From contig CAMLKR010000076.1 in assembly GCA_946480565.1 (NCBI GenBank), positions 1 to 9,792 of the forward strand: DNA of 9,792 nt, read 5' to 3'. Source of the stretch: an uncultured Arenimonas sp. (GTDB lineage: Bacteria > Pseudomonadota > Gammaproteobacteria > Xanthomonadales > Xanthomonadaceae). Position numbers and translations under genes: made by a program. This document shows, one piece after another, positions 1 through 7,193 of this stretch. The notes under the pieces are model-generated. The model was not told the DNA's origin and did no database searches. It saw only the letters and a program-made list of their open reading frames with translations. Position 1 is the first letter of the stretch, and every line of letters starts with the position of its first letter.

Positions 1-387
1 GCGCCCATCGTCAACTACACCGCCCGCGCCCAGCGCCGCATCGACCTGCCGGTGGGCATCGGTTACGATGATGACCTTGGCCGCGCGCGCAGCGTGCTGC
101 TGGACCTCGCGAAGGCCCATCCGAAGGTGCTGGCGGAGCCGGCGCCGGACGTCCTGGTCAGCGACCTGGGCGAAAGCAGCGTCAACCTGGTGCTGCGCGC
201 CTGGGTGGACACGCCCGAGTTCGTGACCACGCGCAGCGAACTGACCGAGGCCATCACCGTCGGCTTCGCACGGGCCGGTGTCTCCATCCCCTACCCGCAG
301 CGCAGCCTGCACGTCTACCACCACGACGCCGACGGCCGGCCGCTGCCTCAGGTCACCGCCGCGGTGGACGACCCCGACCGGGGCTGA
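1..387 (+). CDS. mscS: MscS-type mechanosensitive ion channel, C-terminal part (5' end outside window)
   Basis: Inner-membrane channel that opens under membrane tension to release solutes on osmotic downshock. Only the last 128 residues are present; the frame is open from base 1 and stops with TGA at 385-387. What is visible matches the cytoplasmic cage of small MscS proteins: an N-Y-T-x-x-x-x-R-R stretch at the end of the beta domain, then V-G-I-x-Y-D-D-D opening the alpha/beta domain, then a L-G-E-S-S-V-N-L-V-L-R-A-W strand, and the family-typical ending G-V-S-I-P-Y-P-Q near residue 97. The tail after that motif is short, as in E. coli MscS. The transmembrane helices lie upstream of the window, so small MscS cannot be fully separated from longer MscS-like channels with the same end. 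Family certain, exact symbol less so. Confidence 0.88.
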   Translation, partial: APIVNYTARAQRRIDLPVGIGYDDDLGRARSVLLDLAKAHPKVLAEPAPDVLVSDLGESSVNLVLRAWVDTPEFVTTRSELTEAITVGFARAGVSIPYPQRSLHVYHHDADGRPLPQVTAAVDDPDRG

Positions 388-430
388 GGGCGCCGCTTCC
401 GCGACGACGCGCACGGTTCCGCGGACCGGG

Positions 431-460
431 GTGACGGGTCGCGAGCACGGCGGGCATACT
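431..460 (+). promoter_or_regulatory. candidate sigma-70 promoter for the propeller cyclase at 472
   Basis: GTGACG (431-436, resembling TTGACA) and CATACT (455-460, resembling TATAAT) are separated by 18 bases. The expected start of transcription is around 467, only a few bases before the GTG at 472. The message would therefore be nearly leaderless if translation begins there, or would carry a short leader with a G-rich GGGGGT (481-486) if it begins at the in-frame GTG at 490. The rest of the 84-base gap behind the mscS-like gene shows only a weak inverted repeat (TCCGCG 398-403 with CGCGGA 420-425) and no convincing terminator. Confidence 0.4.
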
Positions 461-471
461 GCGCCCATCGC

Positions 472-3400
472 GTGGCCACCGGGGGTGCAGTGGGCGGACG
501 GACGACGTGGCGGTGGGGCGCGCTCGCGATCGCGGGCGTCCTGGCGGCGGGTCCGGCCCCGGCCGGCGAGAACCGCATTCCCTTCCTCAGCCTCGAGCGC
601 TACGGGCTCGACCAGGGGCTGTCGCAGCTTTCCGTGACCTCGATGGTCGAGGACGACGCCGGCTTCCTCTGGGTCGGCACCCAGGAAGGACTGAACCGTT
701 TCGACGGCCAGCGTTTTGTCGCGCACCGCCGCCAGGCGGGCGCCGCCGGCACCGGGCTGTCGAGCAGCAGCATCGACGCCCTCGCCTTCGACGCCGCGCG
801 TTCCCGCCTCTGGATCGGCACCAACGACGCCGGTCTGGACGTGATGGACCTGCGCACCGGCGGACACCATCGCATCGGCGCGGACCAGGGACTCACGGAC
901 GCCGCGGTCGCCCGCGTGCTGCCCGACGCGGAAGGCGGCGCCTGGCTGGGCACCGACCGCGGCCTGTTCCACGTCGATGCCGGCGTGGCGAAGGCCCGGC
1001 GCCTGGGCGGCACGGCCGCCGTGGTCGGACTGCAGGCCACGGCGGACGGCGCGGGATTCGCGCTGGATGCCACCTGCGGACTCTGGCGCCTCGGCCCGAC
1101 GCGGCGCGAGCGCGTCGCGCTCGAGGTGACGCCCGAGGCCGCCTGCGTCGCGCTGCAGTCCGACGGCGACAGCCTGTGGCTGGCCAGCGCGTCCGGCGAG
1201 GTCCAGCGGGTGTCGGTCGCAGGCCGCCTGCTGCGGCGCCTGCCGCCGGCCGCCCCGCGCGGGCCCGGCGCGGAGCTGACGGCGATGCTGCTGCGCGCAG
1301 GCGGCGAACTGCTGCTGGGCCACGCCGACGGTTCCCTGCTGCGCCTGGACCCGGAAGACGAACAGCCGCCGCAGTGGCTGGACTTCGACCAGCCGCCGGG
1401 AAGCGCGATCCAGTCACTCCACGAATCCCGCGCCGGCGTGCTGTGGCTGGGCAGCCACACCCGCGGCCTGTTCCGCGCCCGGCCGCTGTCGGCGGCGGTG
1501 CGGCGCGAGCGCATGGCCGATGCGGACATCGCGGCCTGGCCTGCGCGCAGCGTGCGATCCTTCTGGCGAGCCGAGGGCCTGGACCTGGTCGGCACCGACC
1601 TCGGGCTGGCGGTGCGCAGCGCACCGGAACGTGCATGGCGAACGCTGCCGGCGATCGGAGCGACCTCGGTCCGCGCGATCGTTTCCGACGGCGGAGGCGG
1701 CTGGTGGGTGGGCACCCATCGGGGTCTCTGGCGGCTGGACGCCGCGCTGACGGCGACGCCGGTGCCCGGGCTCCCCGACGCCCGCGTCACCGACCTGCTG
1801 GTCGAAGGGGATGAACTGTGGGTGGCGACCCGGGGCGGCCTGGCCCGGTTCCGGAACGGCGTGGCGCTGGCCGAGGGCGTGCCAGCCGCACTGTCCGGCG
1901 TCTTCCTCACCAGCCTGATGCGCGACGACCTCGGTCGGCTGTGGATCGGCAGCAACGATCGCGGCCTGTTCCGGCTCGGCGCCGACGGCACGTTCGAGAA
2001 CCTGAGCCCCGGCAACGGCAGGCTTCCGCACAACTCGGTCTGGTCGCTGCATGCCGATTCGGGCTCGTACTGGGTCGGCACCTTCTCCGGCGGCCTGCTG
2101 CGCCTGGACCGCGAGGGCGACGGCATCCACCACTACACGATGCGCGACGGCCTGGCGAACGACGTCATCTACCGCATCCTTCCGGATTCCCTCGGCCGCC
2201 TCTGGCTCAGCACCAACAATGGTCTGAGCGTCATCGACCCCTACGAGGGCGGCGTGCAGTCGCTGGGCCAGGGCGACGGGCTCCGCAACCGCGAATACAA
2301 CAGCGGGGCCGGTTTCGTGGACCCGCAGGGCCTGCTGTATTTCGGCGGCACCGAAGGCCTGGACACCATCGACCCGCAGGCGCTGGAACTGGACAGCGCC
2401 CCGGCGACGCCGCTGCTTGCGGGGCTGGAGGTGGTGGGCCAGCGCGGAGGCCGCGAGCTGGGCAAGCCGGGACGCCGGTTCGACACGCTCTACACCGACC
2501 GGGTGGAGCTGTCGCCGGCCGACGCGGTGCTGGCCCTGGACCTGGTGGCGCTCGATTTCACCGCGCCCGATGCGGCGCGTCTGCGTTACCGCCTGGCCGG
2601 CGTGCACGACGACTGGGTGCAGACGCGCGGCCCGCAAGCCGACCTGATGCTCAGCCACCTGGCGCCCGGGGCCTATCTTCTGGAAATCTCCGCCGCCGGT
2701 CGCGACGGCCGTTTCGGACCGTCGCGCCGCGTGCTGATCAACATGCCGCCGCCGGCCTGGCGGCATCCGCTGGCCTACGCCGGTTATGCGCTGCTGGCGG
2801 TGGCGGGCGTCGGCTGGCTGGCGCGGCGGGCGCGCGGGAGGGTGCAGGAACGCGAGGCGCGCATCGCCCTGCTCGACCGGATCGTGGCCGAGCGCACGGC
2901 GGAACTGGAGGCGGCCAACCACAAGCTCCAGCTCAGCAACCGCGAGCTGGACCACGCGACCCGCACCGATCCGCTGACGCGCGTCTCCAACCGCCGCGAC
3001 ATCCAGCAGTGGCTGGCGCGGGAAGGCCGCCAGATCCTCGACAGCAGCACGGCTTCGGCCTCCGGCCACGGCGGCCTGGTGTTCTTCATGATCGACATCG
3101 ACGACTTCAAGCGCGTCAACGACAATCACGGCCACCATGCCGGCGATGAAGTGCTGGTGAGCTTCGCGGCGCGCCTGGGCCACCTGAGCCGGAGCCAGGA
3201 CGTGGTGGTGCGCTGGGGCGGCGAGGAGTTCCTGTGGATCCTGCGCGACCTGCCGGTACGGGACGCGGCGGCGGTCGCCGAACGTGCGCGCCGGGCGATC
3301 TGCGACACCCCCTTCCTGCTCTCTTCCGGCCAGCACCTGGCGGTCACCTGCTCGATCGGTTTCGCGCCATGGCCCTTCAGCCCGGCCTGCCCGGCGATCG

Positions 3401-3615
3401 GCGATTGGGAGCAAAGCGTCGAACTGGCCGACCGCGCGCTTTACGCCGCCAAGGCGGGCGGCAAGAACGCCTGGGTGGGCCTGCTGCCCGGCCCGGCGGC
3501 CGACCGGACCACTGTGCAGGCACTGCTGGCCGGCGCCGCGCCGGAACGGCTGGCCGAGGGCGCCGTGCGGGTGCCGCACTCCACGCCCAAGACCCCGGAC
3601 TTCGAGCCGCGCTGA
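472..3615 (+). CDS. membrane sensor diguanylate cyclase: double beta-propeller, Y_Y_Y domain, GGDEF (first copy)
   Basis: Predicted to make c-di-GMP from two GTP in response to an unknown periplasmic signal. Order of parts (1047 aa): signal peptide or anchor about 13-32; fourteen propeller blades about 60-640, each ending in a W-x-G-T-x-x-G-L-type strand (Reg_prop repeats), enough for two seven-bladed propellers; Y_Y_Y immunoglobulin-like domain about 686-753; one membrane helix about 767-785; coiled coil about 790-828; GGDEF domain about 829-1005; 42-residue tail. The active site looks intact: D875-I-D-D-F-K with the following N-D, and GGEEF at 916-920. R907-S-Q-D910 sits exactly five residues before GGEEF, a canonical RxxD product-inhibition site. 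The GTG at 472 gives the full frame; GTG at 490 leaves a tidier signal peptide and has GGGGGT four to nine bases upstream, so it is a serious alternative start. The gene ends flush against the homologous cyclase on the other strand. Ligand unknown. Confidence 0.93.
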   Translation: MATGGAVGGRTTWRWGALAIAGVLAAGPAPAGENRIPFLSLERYGLDQGLSQLSVTSMVEDDAGFLWVGTQEGLNRFDGQRFVAHRRQAGAAGTGLSSSSIDALAFDAARSRLWIGTNDAGLDVMDLRTGGHHRIGADQGLTDAAVARVLPDAEGGAWLGTDRGLFHVDAGVAKARRLGGTAAVVGLQATADGAGFALDATCGLWRLGPTRRERVALEVTPEAACVALQSDGDSLWLASASGEVQRVSVAGRLLRRLPPAAPRGPGAELTAMLLRAGGELLLGHADGSLLRLDPEDEQPPQWLDFDQPPGSAIQSLHESRAGVLWLGSHTRGLFRARPLSAAVRRERMADADIAAWPARSVRSFWRAEGLDLVGTDLGLAVRSAPERAWRTLPAIGATSVRAIVSDGGGGWWVGTHRGLWRLDAALTATPVPGLPDARVTDLLVEGDELWVATRGGLARFRNGVALAEGVPAALSGVFLTSLMRDDLGRLWIGSNDRGLFRLGADGTFENLSPGNGRLPHNSVWSLHADSGSYWVGTFSGGLLRLDREGDGIHHYTMRDGLANDVIYRILPDSLGRLWLSTNNGLSVIDPYEGGVQSLGQGDGLRNREYNSGAGFVDPQGLLYFGGTEGLDTIDPQALELDSAPATPLLAGLEVVGQRGGRELGKPGRRFDTLYTDRVELSPADAVLALDLVALDFTAPDAARLRYRLAGVHDDWVQTRGPQADLMLSHLAPGAYLLEISAAGRDGRFGPSRRVLINMPPPAWRHPLAYAGYALLAVAGVGWLARRARGRVQEREARIALLDRIVAERTAELEAANHKLQLSNRELDHATRTDPLTRVSNRRDIQQWLAREGRQILDSSTASASGHGGLVFFMIDIDDFKRVNDNHGHHAGDEVLVSFAARLGHLSRSQDVVVRWGGEEFLWILRDLPVRDAAAVAERARRAICDTPFLLSSGQHLAVTCSIGFAPWPFSPACPAIGDWEQSVELADRALYAAKAGGKNAWVGLLPGPAADRTTVQALLAGAAPERLAEGAVRVPHSTPKTPDFEPR
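658..2370 (+). repeat. imperfect coding repeats: propeller blades of the first cyclase
   Basis: Fourteen strand motifs of the L-W-x-G-T/S-x-x-G-L-x-R type can be read from about base 664 (LWVGTQEGL) to about 2340 (YFGGTEGLD). Blade 4 (around residues 195-210) is degenerate and lacks the W-x-G-T signature, and blades 4-6 are more divergent than the rest. At the DNA level the repeats are diverged, sharing mainly a CTGTGG-ATCGGC-type core. They are protein structural repeats rather than mobile or regulatory DNA. Confidence 0.7.
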
Positions 3616-3620
3616 TCAGC
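3611..3620. other. perfect 10-base palindrome formed by two abutting convergent stop codons
   Basis: GCTGATCAGC is its own reverse complement. Its centre holds TGA (3613-3615), the stop of the plus-strand cyclase, immediately followed by TCA (3616-3618), which is the TGA stop of the minus-strand cyclase. There is no base between the two genes, and I see no strong hairpin with a T-run on either side, so neither gene has an obvious intrinsic terminator of its own here. Confidence 0.8.
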
Positions 3621-6555
3621 CCGCGACGCGGTTGCGGCCGGCGTGTTTGGCCTCGTAGAGGCGCTGGTCGGCGCGCGACACCAGCCGTTCGTGGTGCGAC
3701 AGGCCGGTGCGTTCGGCCAGGCCGATGCTGGCGGTGATCCTCAGGCCCGGCGCGAAGTCGCTGCAGTCGATGGCCTCGATGGCCTGGCGCAGGTTCTCGG
3801 CCTGCTGCATCGCCTCGGTCATCGCGGTCTGCGGGAACAGCAGGGCGAATTCCTCGCCGCCCCAGCGCGCCACCCGCTCGTCGCCGCGCCAGCGGCCGAC
3901 CGTGCCGCGGCCGATCTCGGCCTGCATCACCTTCGCGACCCGGCGCAGGGCCTCGTCGCCGACATCGTGCGAGAAACCGTCGTTGATGCGCTTGAAGTGG
4001 TCGATGTCGAGCAGGCCGAAGCTCAGCGGCCGGTCGTTGAGCACGGCGTCCTGGTAGGCCGCGGCCAAAGTCTCGTCCATGCTGCGGCGGTTCGGCAGGC
4101 CGGTCAGGGCGTCGGTGCGCGAGAGCTGCTCGAAGATCTCGCTCTGCTTGCGGATCGTTTCGTTCTTCTGCTCCAGCTCGGTGTTCTTCTCGCTCAGGGC
4201 GCGGGTGCGGTCCTCGACCACGCGGCTGAGCTGGGCCTCGCGCGCCTTGAGCTGGCGGACCCGGGCCCGGTAGAGGCCGTAGAGGAACAGCGCCAGGGTC
4301 GCGCCGGCGACCGGCAGGAACCAGGGGCGCTGGTACAGGCGCGGCTGGATCTCGAAGTTCACCGACGCGGTTTCCGGGCTCCAGCCGCTGCCGCGCTGGG
4401 CGGCGCTGACCTGGAAGCGGTACTGGCCCGGCGGCAGGTTCGTGTACTGGGCGTTTCGGCGCTGGTTGCGCTCGACCCAGCCGTTGTCGAAACCTTCCAG
4501 CCGGTAGCGGTAGCGGATCTGCTCGGGCGTGCGGTAGCTCAGGCTGACGTAGTCGAGCTCGAGCTTGCGGGTGCCGGGCGGCAGCACCAGGTTGCCGTTC
4601 GCGCTGGCGTTGCGGTCGTCCACCCGCAGGCCCTCGATGACCACCGGCGGCGGCGCGAGCTGGTAGCGCGGCAGCTGGTCGGGCTGCACCACCGACACGC
4701 CCTTGGCGGTGGCGACCCAGATGCTGCCATCGCGGGCGCGCAGCGCCGCCGGGCCGGCGCCGCCGTTGCACTGGGCGCTGCCCATGCCGTCGGGCTCGGC
4801 GAACTGCTGGTAGTCCAGCCGCTCCTGGCGGCCGTCGGCGACCGCCTCCATCTCGTCGCGGCGCACGTAGACGACGCCCGCGTTCGAGCTGAGCCAGAAA
4901 TTGCCGTAACTGTCGACCACCACCTGGAAGATGGTGTCCACGGGCAGGCCGTGCGCCGCGCCGACGATGCGCAGCTCTTCGCCGCGCATGCGCACCACGC
5001 CGCGGTCGGTGGCGAACCAGACGGTGCCGTCCTCGTCCTCGTGCATGCCGAACACGTCCTGGGCCTGCTCCAGCGCGCTCAGGTCGTAGGCCGTGGCCTT
5101 GCCGTCGGTGATGCGGGCCGCGCCGTTGGTGGTGCCGACCCAGAGGTCGCCGCGCCGGGTCTCGAACAGGCTGAGGATGAAGTTGCGCGGCAGGCCGTCC
5201 TCTTCGCGCAATACGCTGGTTTCGCCGTCCTTGCGCCGCATCAGGCCCCGCGAGGTGCCGACCCACAGGGCGCCGTCGCGGCCGGACAACACCGCGCGCA
5301 CCTGGTTCGAGGGCAGGCCGGTGGCGCTGTCGAGCCGTTCCCGCACCGCGCCGTCCTGCCAGCGGGCCAGGCCGGTCGAATAGGTGCCGACCCAGATGCT
5401 GTCGCCCTCCTCCGCCAGGCTGAGGATGGCGTCGCCCGAAAGCGCCTCGGTCTGTTCGATGGTCTCGTCCTGCCAGCGGTCCAGGCCGCGGCTGGTGCCG
5501 ATCCAGATGCTGCCGTCCTTGCCCTGCAGCAGGGCGCGCACGTAGTCGTCGGACAGGCCGTGGTGGCTGTCGAGCGTGATGAAGGGCGTGTCGGCGAAGC
5601 GCAGCAGGCCGGCATTGGTGCCGACCCAGACGCTGCCCTCGCGGTCGGCGAACAGCGAGGCGACGCGGTTGTTGGGCAGGCCGGCGGCGGCGTCGAAGGA
5701 CTCCAGCCCGCGTTCGCCCAGCCGCAGCAGGCCGCGGTTGACGGTGCCGATCCAGAGGCTGCCCTGGGCGTCGATCTGCAGGCTGGGGATGGCTTCGGCG
5801 GGAAAGTCCGGCGTCACCAGGCTGAAGCGCCCGCTCTTGCCGACGTACACGCCCTTTTCGGTGCCGACGTACAGGTCGCCATCCTCGGCTAGGGCCAGGC
5901 TGAAGGCGGAACCGTCGGGCAGGCCGGCCTCGACCGAAAAAGCCTGCACCCGGTCGCCCTCGATGCGCGCCACGCCCTCGCCGGTGGCGACCCAGACCGC
6001 ACCGGCGCCGTCCTCCAGCAAGGCGAAGGTGTCGTCCGAGGGCAGGCCCTGGTCGGTACGGAAGTGGCTGGCCTTGCCGGCGTCGAGCCGGGTCACGCCG
6101 CGGCTTTCGGTGGCCACCCACAGCCGGCCGGCGTGGTCCTCGATCGCCGCCGCCAGTTCGTCCTGGCCCAGGCCCTCGGCGATGCCGAAGGTGGTCCATT
6201 CCTCGCCGCGCAGCACACTGACGCCGCCGCGCGAGGTCGCCACCACGAGGGCGCCGCTGGGGCCGACCCGCACCGACCGGATGCCGTTGTCGCGGATCTG
6301 GGGCACGTTCTGGCGGCCGAAGCTGCGGAACTCCTGGCCGTTGTAACGGACCACGCCCTCCCAGGTGGCGAACCAGAGGTAGCCCTCCGGCGTCTGGGCG
6401 ATGCCGTTGACCTGGTTGTGCGGCAGGCCGTCGCGCGTGGTCCAGACCTCGCGGGCATAGGTGGCCAGGGATTTTTCCTCGAGCGCCGCCGACGGTATCG
6501 GCAGCATGGCCGCCAGCATCGCGAGGACCAGGATCAGGCGGGGCGTGAGCTTCAT
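3616..6555 (-). CDS. membrane sensor diguanylate cyclase: double beta-propeller, Y_Y_Y domain, GGDEF (second copy)
   Basis: Same architecture as its convergent neighbour, in 979 residues from the ATG at 6555: signal peptide about 1-24 (M-K-L-T-P-R-L-I then a hydrophobic run to A-A); fourteen W-x-G/A-T blade motifs about 55-620; Y_Y_Y domain about 668-728; membrane helix about 744-762; coiled coil about 765-808; GGDEF domain to the C-terminus. D850-I-D-H-F-K and GGEEF (899-903) indicate an active cyclase. The position of the usual RxxD inhibitory site reads R-G-D-E (890-893), so the final Asp is Glu. A GTG at 6564 is in frame and only adds Met-Pro-Gly; I chose the ATG because it starts a standard signal peptide. 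It lies 19 bases behind the orn stop, which suggests one transcript. It ends without tail residues beyond the last GGDEF helix, unlike the first copy. Signal recognised: unknown. Confidence 0.93.
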   Translation of the reverse strand: MKLTPRLILVLAMLAAMLPIPSAALEEKSLATYAREVWTTRDGLPHNQVNGIAQTPEGYLWFATWEGVVRYNGQEFRSFGRQNVPQIRDNGIRSVRVGPSGALVVATSRGGVSVLRGEEWTTFGIAEGLGQDELAAAIEDHAGRLWVATESRGVTRLDAGKASHFRTDQGLPSDDTFALLEDGAGAVWVATGEGVARIEGDRVQAFSVEAGLPDGSAFSLALAEDGDLYVGTEKGVYVGKSGRFSLVTPDFPAEAIPSLQIDAQGSLWIGTVNRGLLRLGERGLESFDAAAGLPNNRVASLFADREGSVWVGTNAGLLRFADTPFITLDSHHGLSDDYVRALLQGKDGSIWIGTSRGLDRWQDETIEQTEALSGDAILSLAEEGDSIWVGTYSTGLARWQDGAVRERLDSATGLPSNQVRAVLSGRDGALWVGTSRGLMRRKDGETSVLREEDGLPRNFILSLFETRRGDLWVGTTNGAARITDGKATAYDLSALEQAQDVFGMHEDEDGTVWFATDRGVVRMRGEELRIVGAAHGLPVDTIFQVVVDSYGNFWLSSNAGVVYVRRDEMEAVADGRQERLDYQQFAEPDGMGSAQCNGGAGPAALRARDGSIWVATAKGVSVVQPDQLPRYQLAPPPVVIEGLRVDDRNASANGNLVLPPGTRKLELDYVSLSYRTPEQIRYRYRLEGFDNGWVERNQRRNAQYTNLPPGQYRFQVSAAQRGSGWSPETASVNFEIQPRLYQRPWFLPVAGATLALFLYGLYRARVRQLKAREAQLSRVVEDRTRALSEKNTELEQKNETIRKQSEIFEQLSRTDALTGLPNRRSMDETLAAAYQDAVLNDRPLSFGLLDIDHFKRINDGFSHDVGDEALRRVAKVMQAEIGRGTVGRWRGDERVARWGGEEFALLFPQTAMTEAMQQAENLRQAIEAIDCSDFAPGLRITASIGLAERTGLSHHERLVSRADQRLYEAKHAGRNRVAG
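4700..6380 (-). repeat. imperfect coding repeats: propeller blades of the second cyclase
   Basis: Fourteen blade motifs run from L-W-F-A-T-W-E-G (about 6355-6379) to I-W-V-A-T-A-K-G (about 4700-4725). The DNA is more repetitive here than in the first cyclase: on the plus strand GGTGCCGA(C/T)CCA recurs near 5131, 5254, 5383, 5494, 5616 and 5743, spaced 110-130 bases apart, which is one blade of about 40 residues. These encode the W-V/I-G-T strand on the minus strand. Confidence 0.75.
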
Positions 6556-6574
6556 GCCGGGCACTCGTTGGGGC

Positions 6575-7129
6575 TCAGAGGCCGCCCAGTTTTCCCATGT
6601 GCTGGCGGTAGTGCGCCAGTTCCTTCACCGATTCGCGGATGTCCGAGAGCGCGGTGTGCGCACCGACCTTGGCCACGCCCGCCAGCACGCCCGGCGACCA
6701 GCGTCGCGCCAGTTCCTTCAGGGTGGAGACGTCGAGGTTGCGGTAGTGGAAATAGCGCTCCAGCCGCGGCATGTGCCGGACCAGGAAACGCCGGTCCTGG
6801 CAGATGGAGTTGCCGCAGATCGGCGACTTGCCGGCGGGCACCCAGTGCGCGAGGAACTCCACGGTCAGGGCTTCGGCCTGGGCCATCGTCACCTGGCTGG
6901 CGAGCACGCGCTGCCAGAGGCCGGAACGCGTGTGGGTGCCGCGGTTCCATTCGTCCATCGCCTCGAGCCGTTCCAGCGGATGGCGGATCGCCAGCTCGGG
7001 ACCCTCGGCCAGCACGTTGAGCTGGCTGTCGGTGACCAGGGTGGCGATCTCCAGCACCGAGTCCGTGTCCGGATCGAGGCCGGTCATCTCCAGGTCGATC
7101 CAGATCAGGTTCTGCTCGTGGGCGGGCAT
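6575..7129 (-). CDS. orn: oligoribonuclease
   Basis: Cytoplasmic 3'-5' exoribonuclease of the DEDDh family that finishes RNA decay by cutting very short oligonucleotides, above all dinucleotides. In c-di-GMP-using gammaproteobacteria it clears pGpG, the linear product of c-di-GMP hydrolysis. The 184 residues equal the usual family length. All five catalytic positions are present: D12 and E14 in [11 protein letters not shown]112 in C-Q-D-R-R-F, and H158 and D163 in [11 protein letters not shown]. The ATG at 7129 matches the family's normal N-terminus; no good Shine-Dalgarno sequence precedes it. A promoter-like TATGAT lies about 30 bases upstream. The second cyclase follows on the same strand after 10-19 bases. 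Confidence 0.97.
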   Translation of the reverse strand: MPAHEQNLIWIDLEMTGLDPDTDSVLEIATLVTDSQLNVLAEGPELAIRHPLERLEAMDEWNRGTHTRSGLWQRVLASQVTMAQAEALTVEFLAHWVPAGKSPICGNSICQDRRFLVRHMPRLERYFHYRNLDVSTLKELARRWSPGVLAGVAKVGAHTALSDIRESVKELAHYRQHMGKLGGL

Positions 7130-7158
7130 GCGCGGCTGGCGGCGGTGGGGATGGCGGC

Positions 7159-7185
7159 ATCATACTTCAGCGCCACCCCCGTCGA
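7159..7185 (-). promoter_or_regulatory. candidate promoter for orn
   Basis: On the minus strand TATGAT (complement of 7159-7164) matches five of six bases of the -10 consensus. TCGACG (complement of 7180-7185) is a four-of-six match to the -35 box at a short 15-base spacing. The predicted transcript would start near 7152 and have a leader of about 22 bases before the orn ATG. The spacing makes the -35 assignment uncertain. Confidence 0.4.
7161..7166 (+). promoter_or_regulatory. candidate -10 box for the DUF2721-type gene
   Basis: CATACT lies 27 bases before the GTG start at 7194 and resembles the -10 box in front of the first cyclase. It overlaps the opposite-strand TATGAT of the orn promoter by four bases. 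No recognisable -35 box stands 16-18 bases upstream, so this call rests on the -10 and its position alone. Confidence 0.28.
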
Positions 7186-7193
7186 GCCCCGCC

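Noticed and set aside
398..425. Inverted repeat TCCGCG/CGCGGA as terminator of the mscS-like gene
   Set aside because: Six-base stem with a 16-base loop and no T-run; such repeats are expected by chance in DNA this rich in GC.
1414..3579. Long minus-strand open frame (721 codons) antisense to the first cyclase
   Set aside because: Same reason: it mirrors the first cyclase's frame, with repeated Q-A-G-V-A/R-R-Q composition and no recognisable domain.
3643..5892. Long plus-strand open frame (749 codons) antisense to the second cyclase
   Set aside because: It lies opposite a gene with full domain evidence, has low-complexity A/V/Q/G composition and no family motifs. Antisense frames stay open by chance when the third codon positions are G/C-rich.
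3377..6199. 940-codon minus-strand frame overlapping the second cyclase
   Set aside because: A shifted reading of the repetitive blade DNA, giving arginine/glycine/proline-rich repeats (G-R-H-R-Q and the like) that only look like a repeat protein.
6771..7193. N-terminal extension of the DUF2721-type protein
   Set aside because: It runs antisense through orn. The family-like N-terminus begins right at the GTG at 7194.
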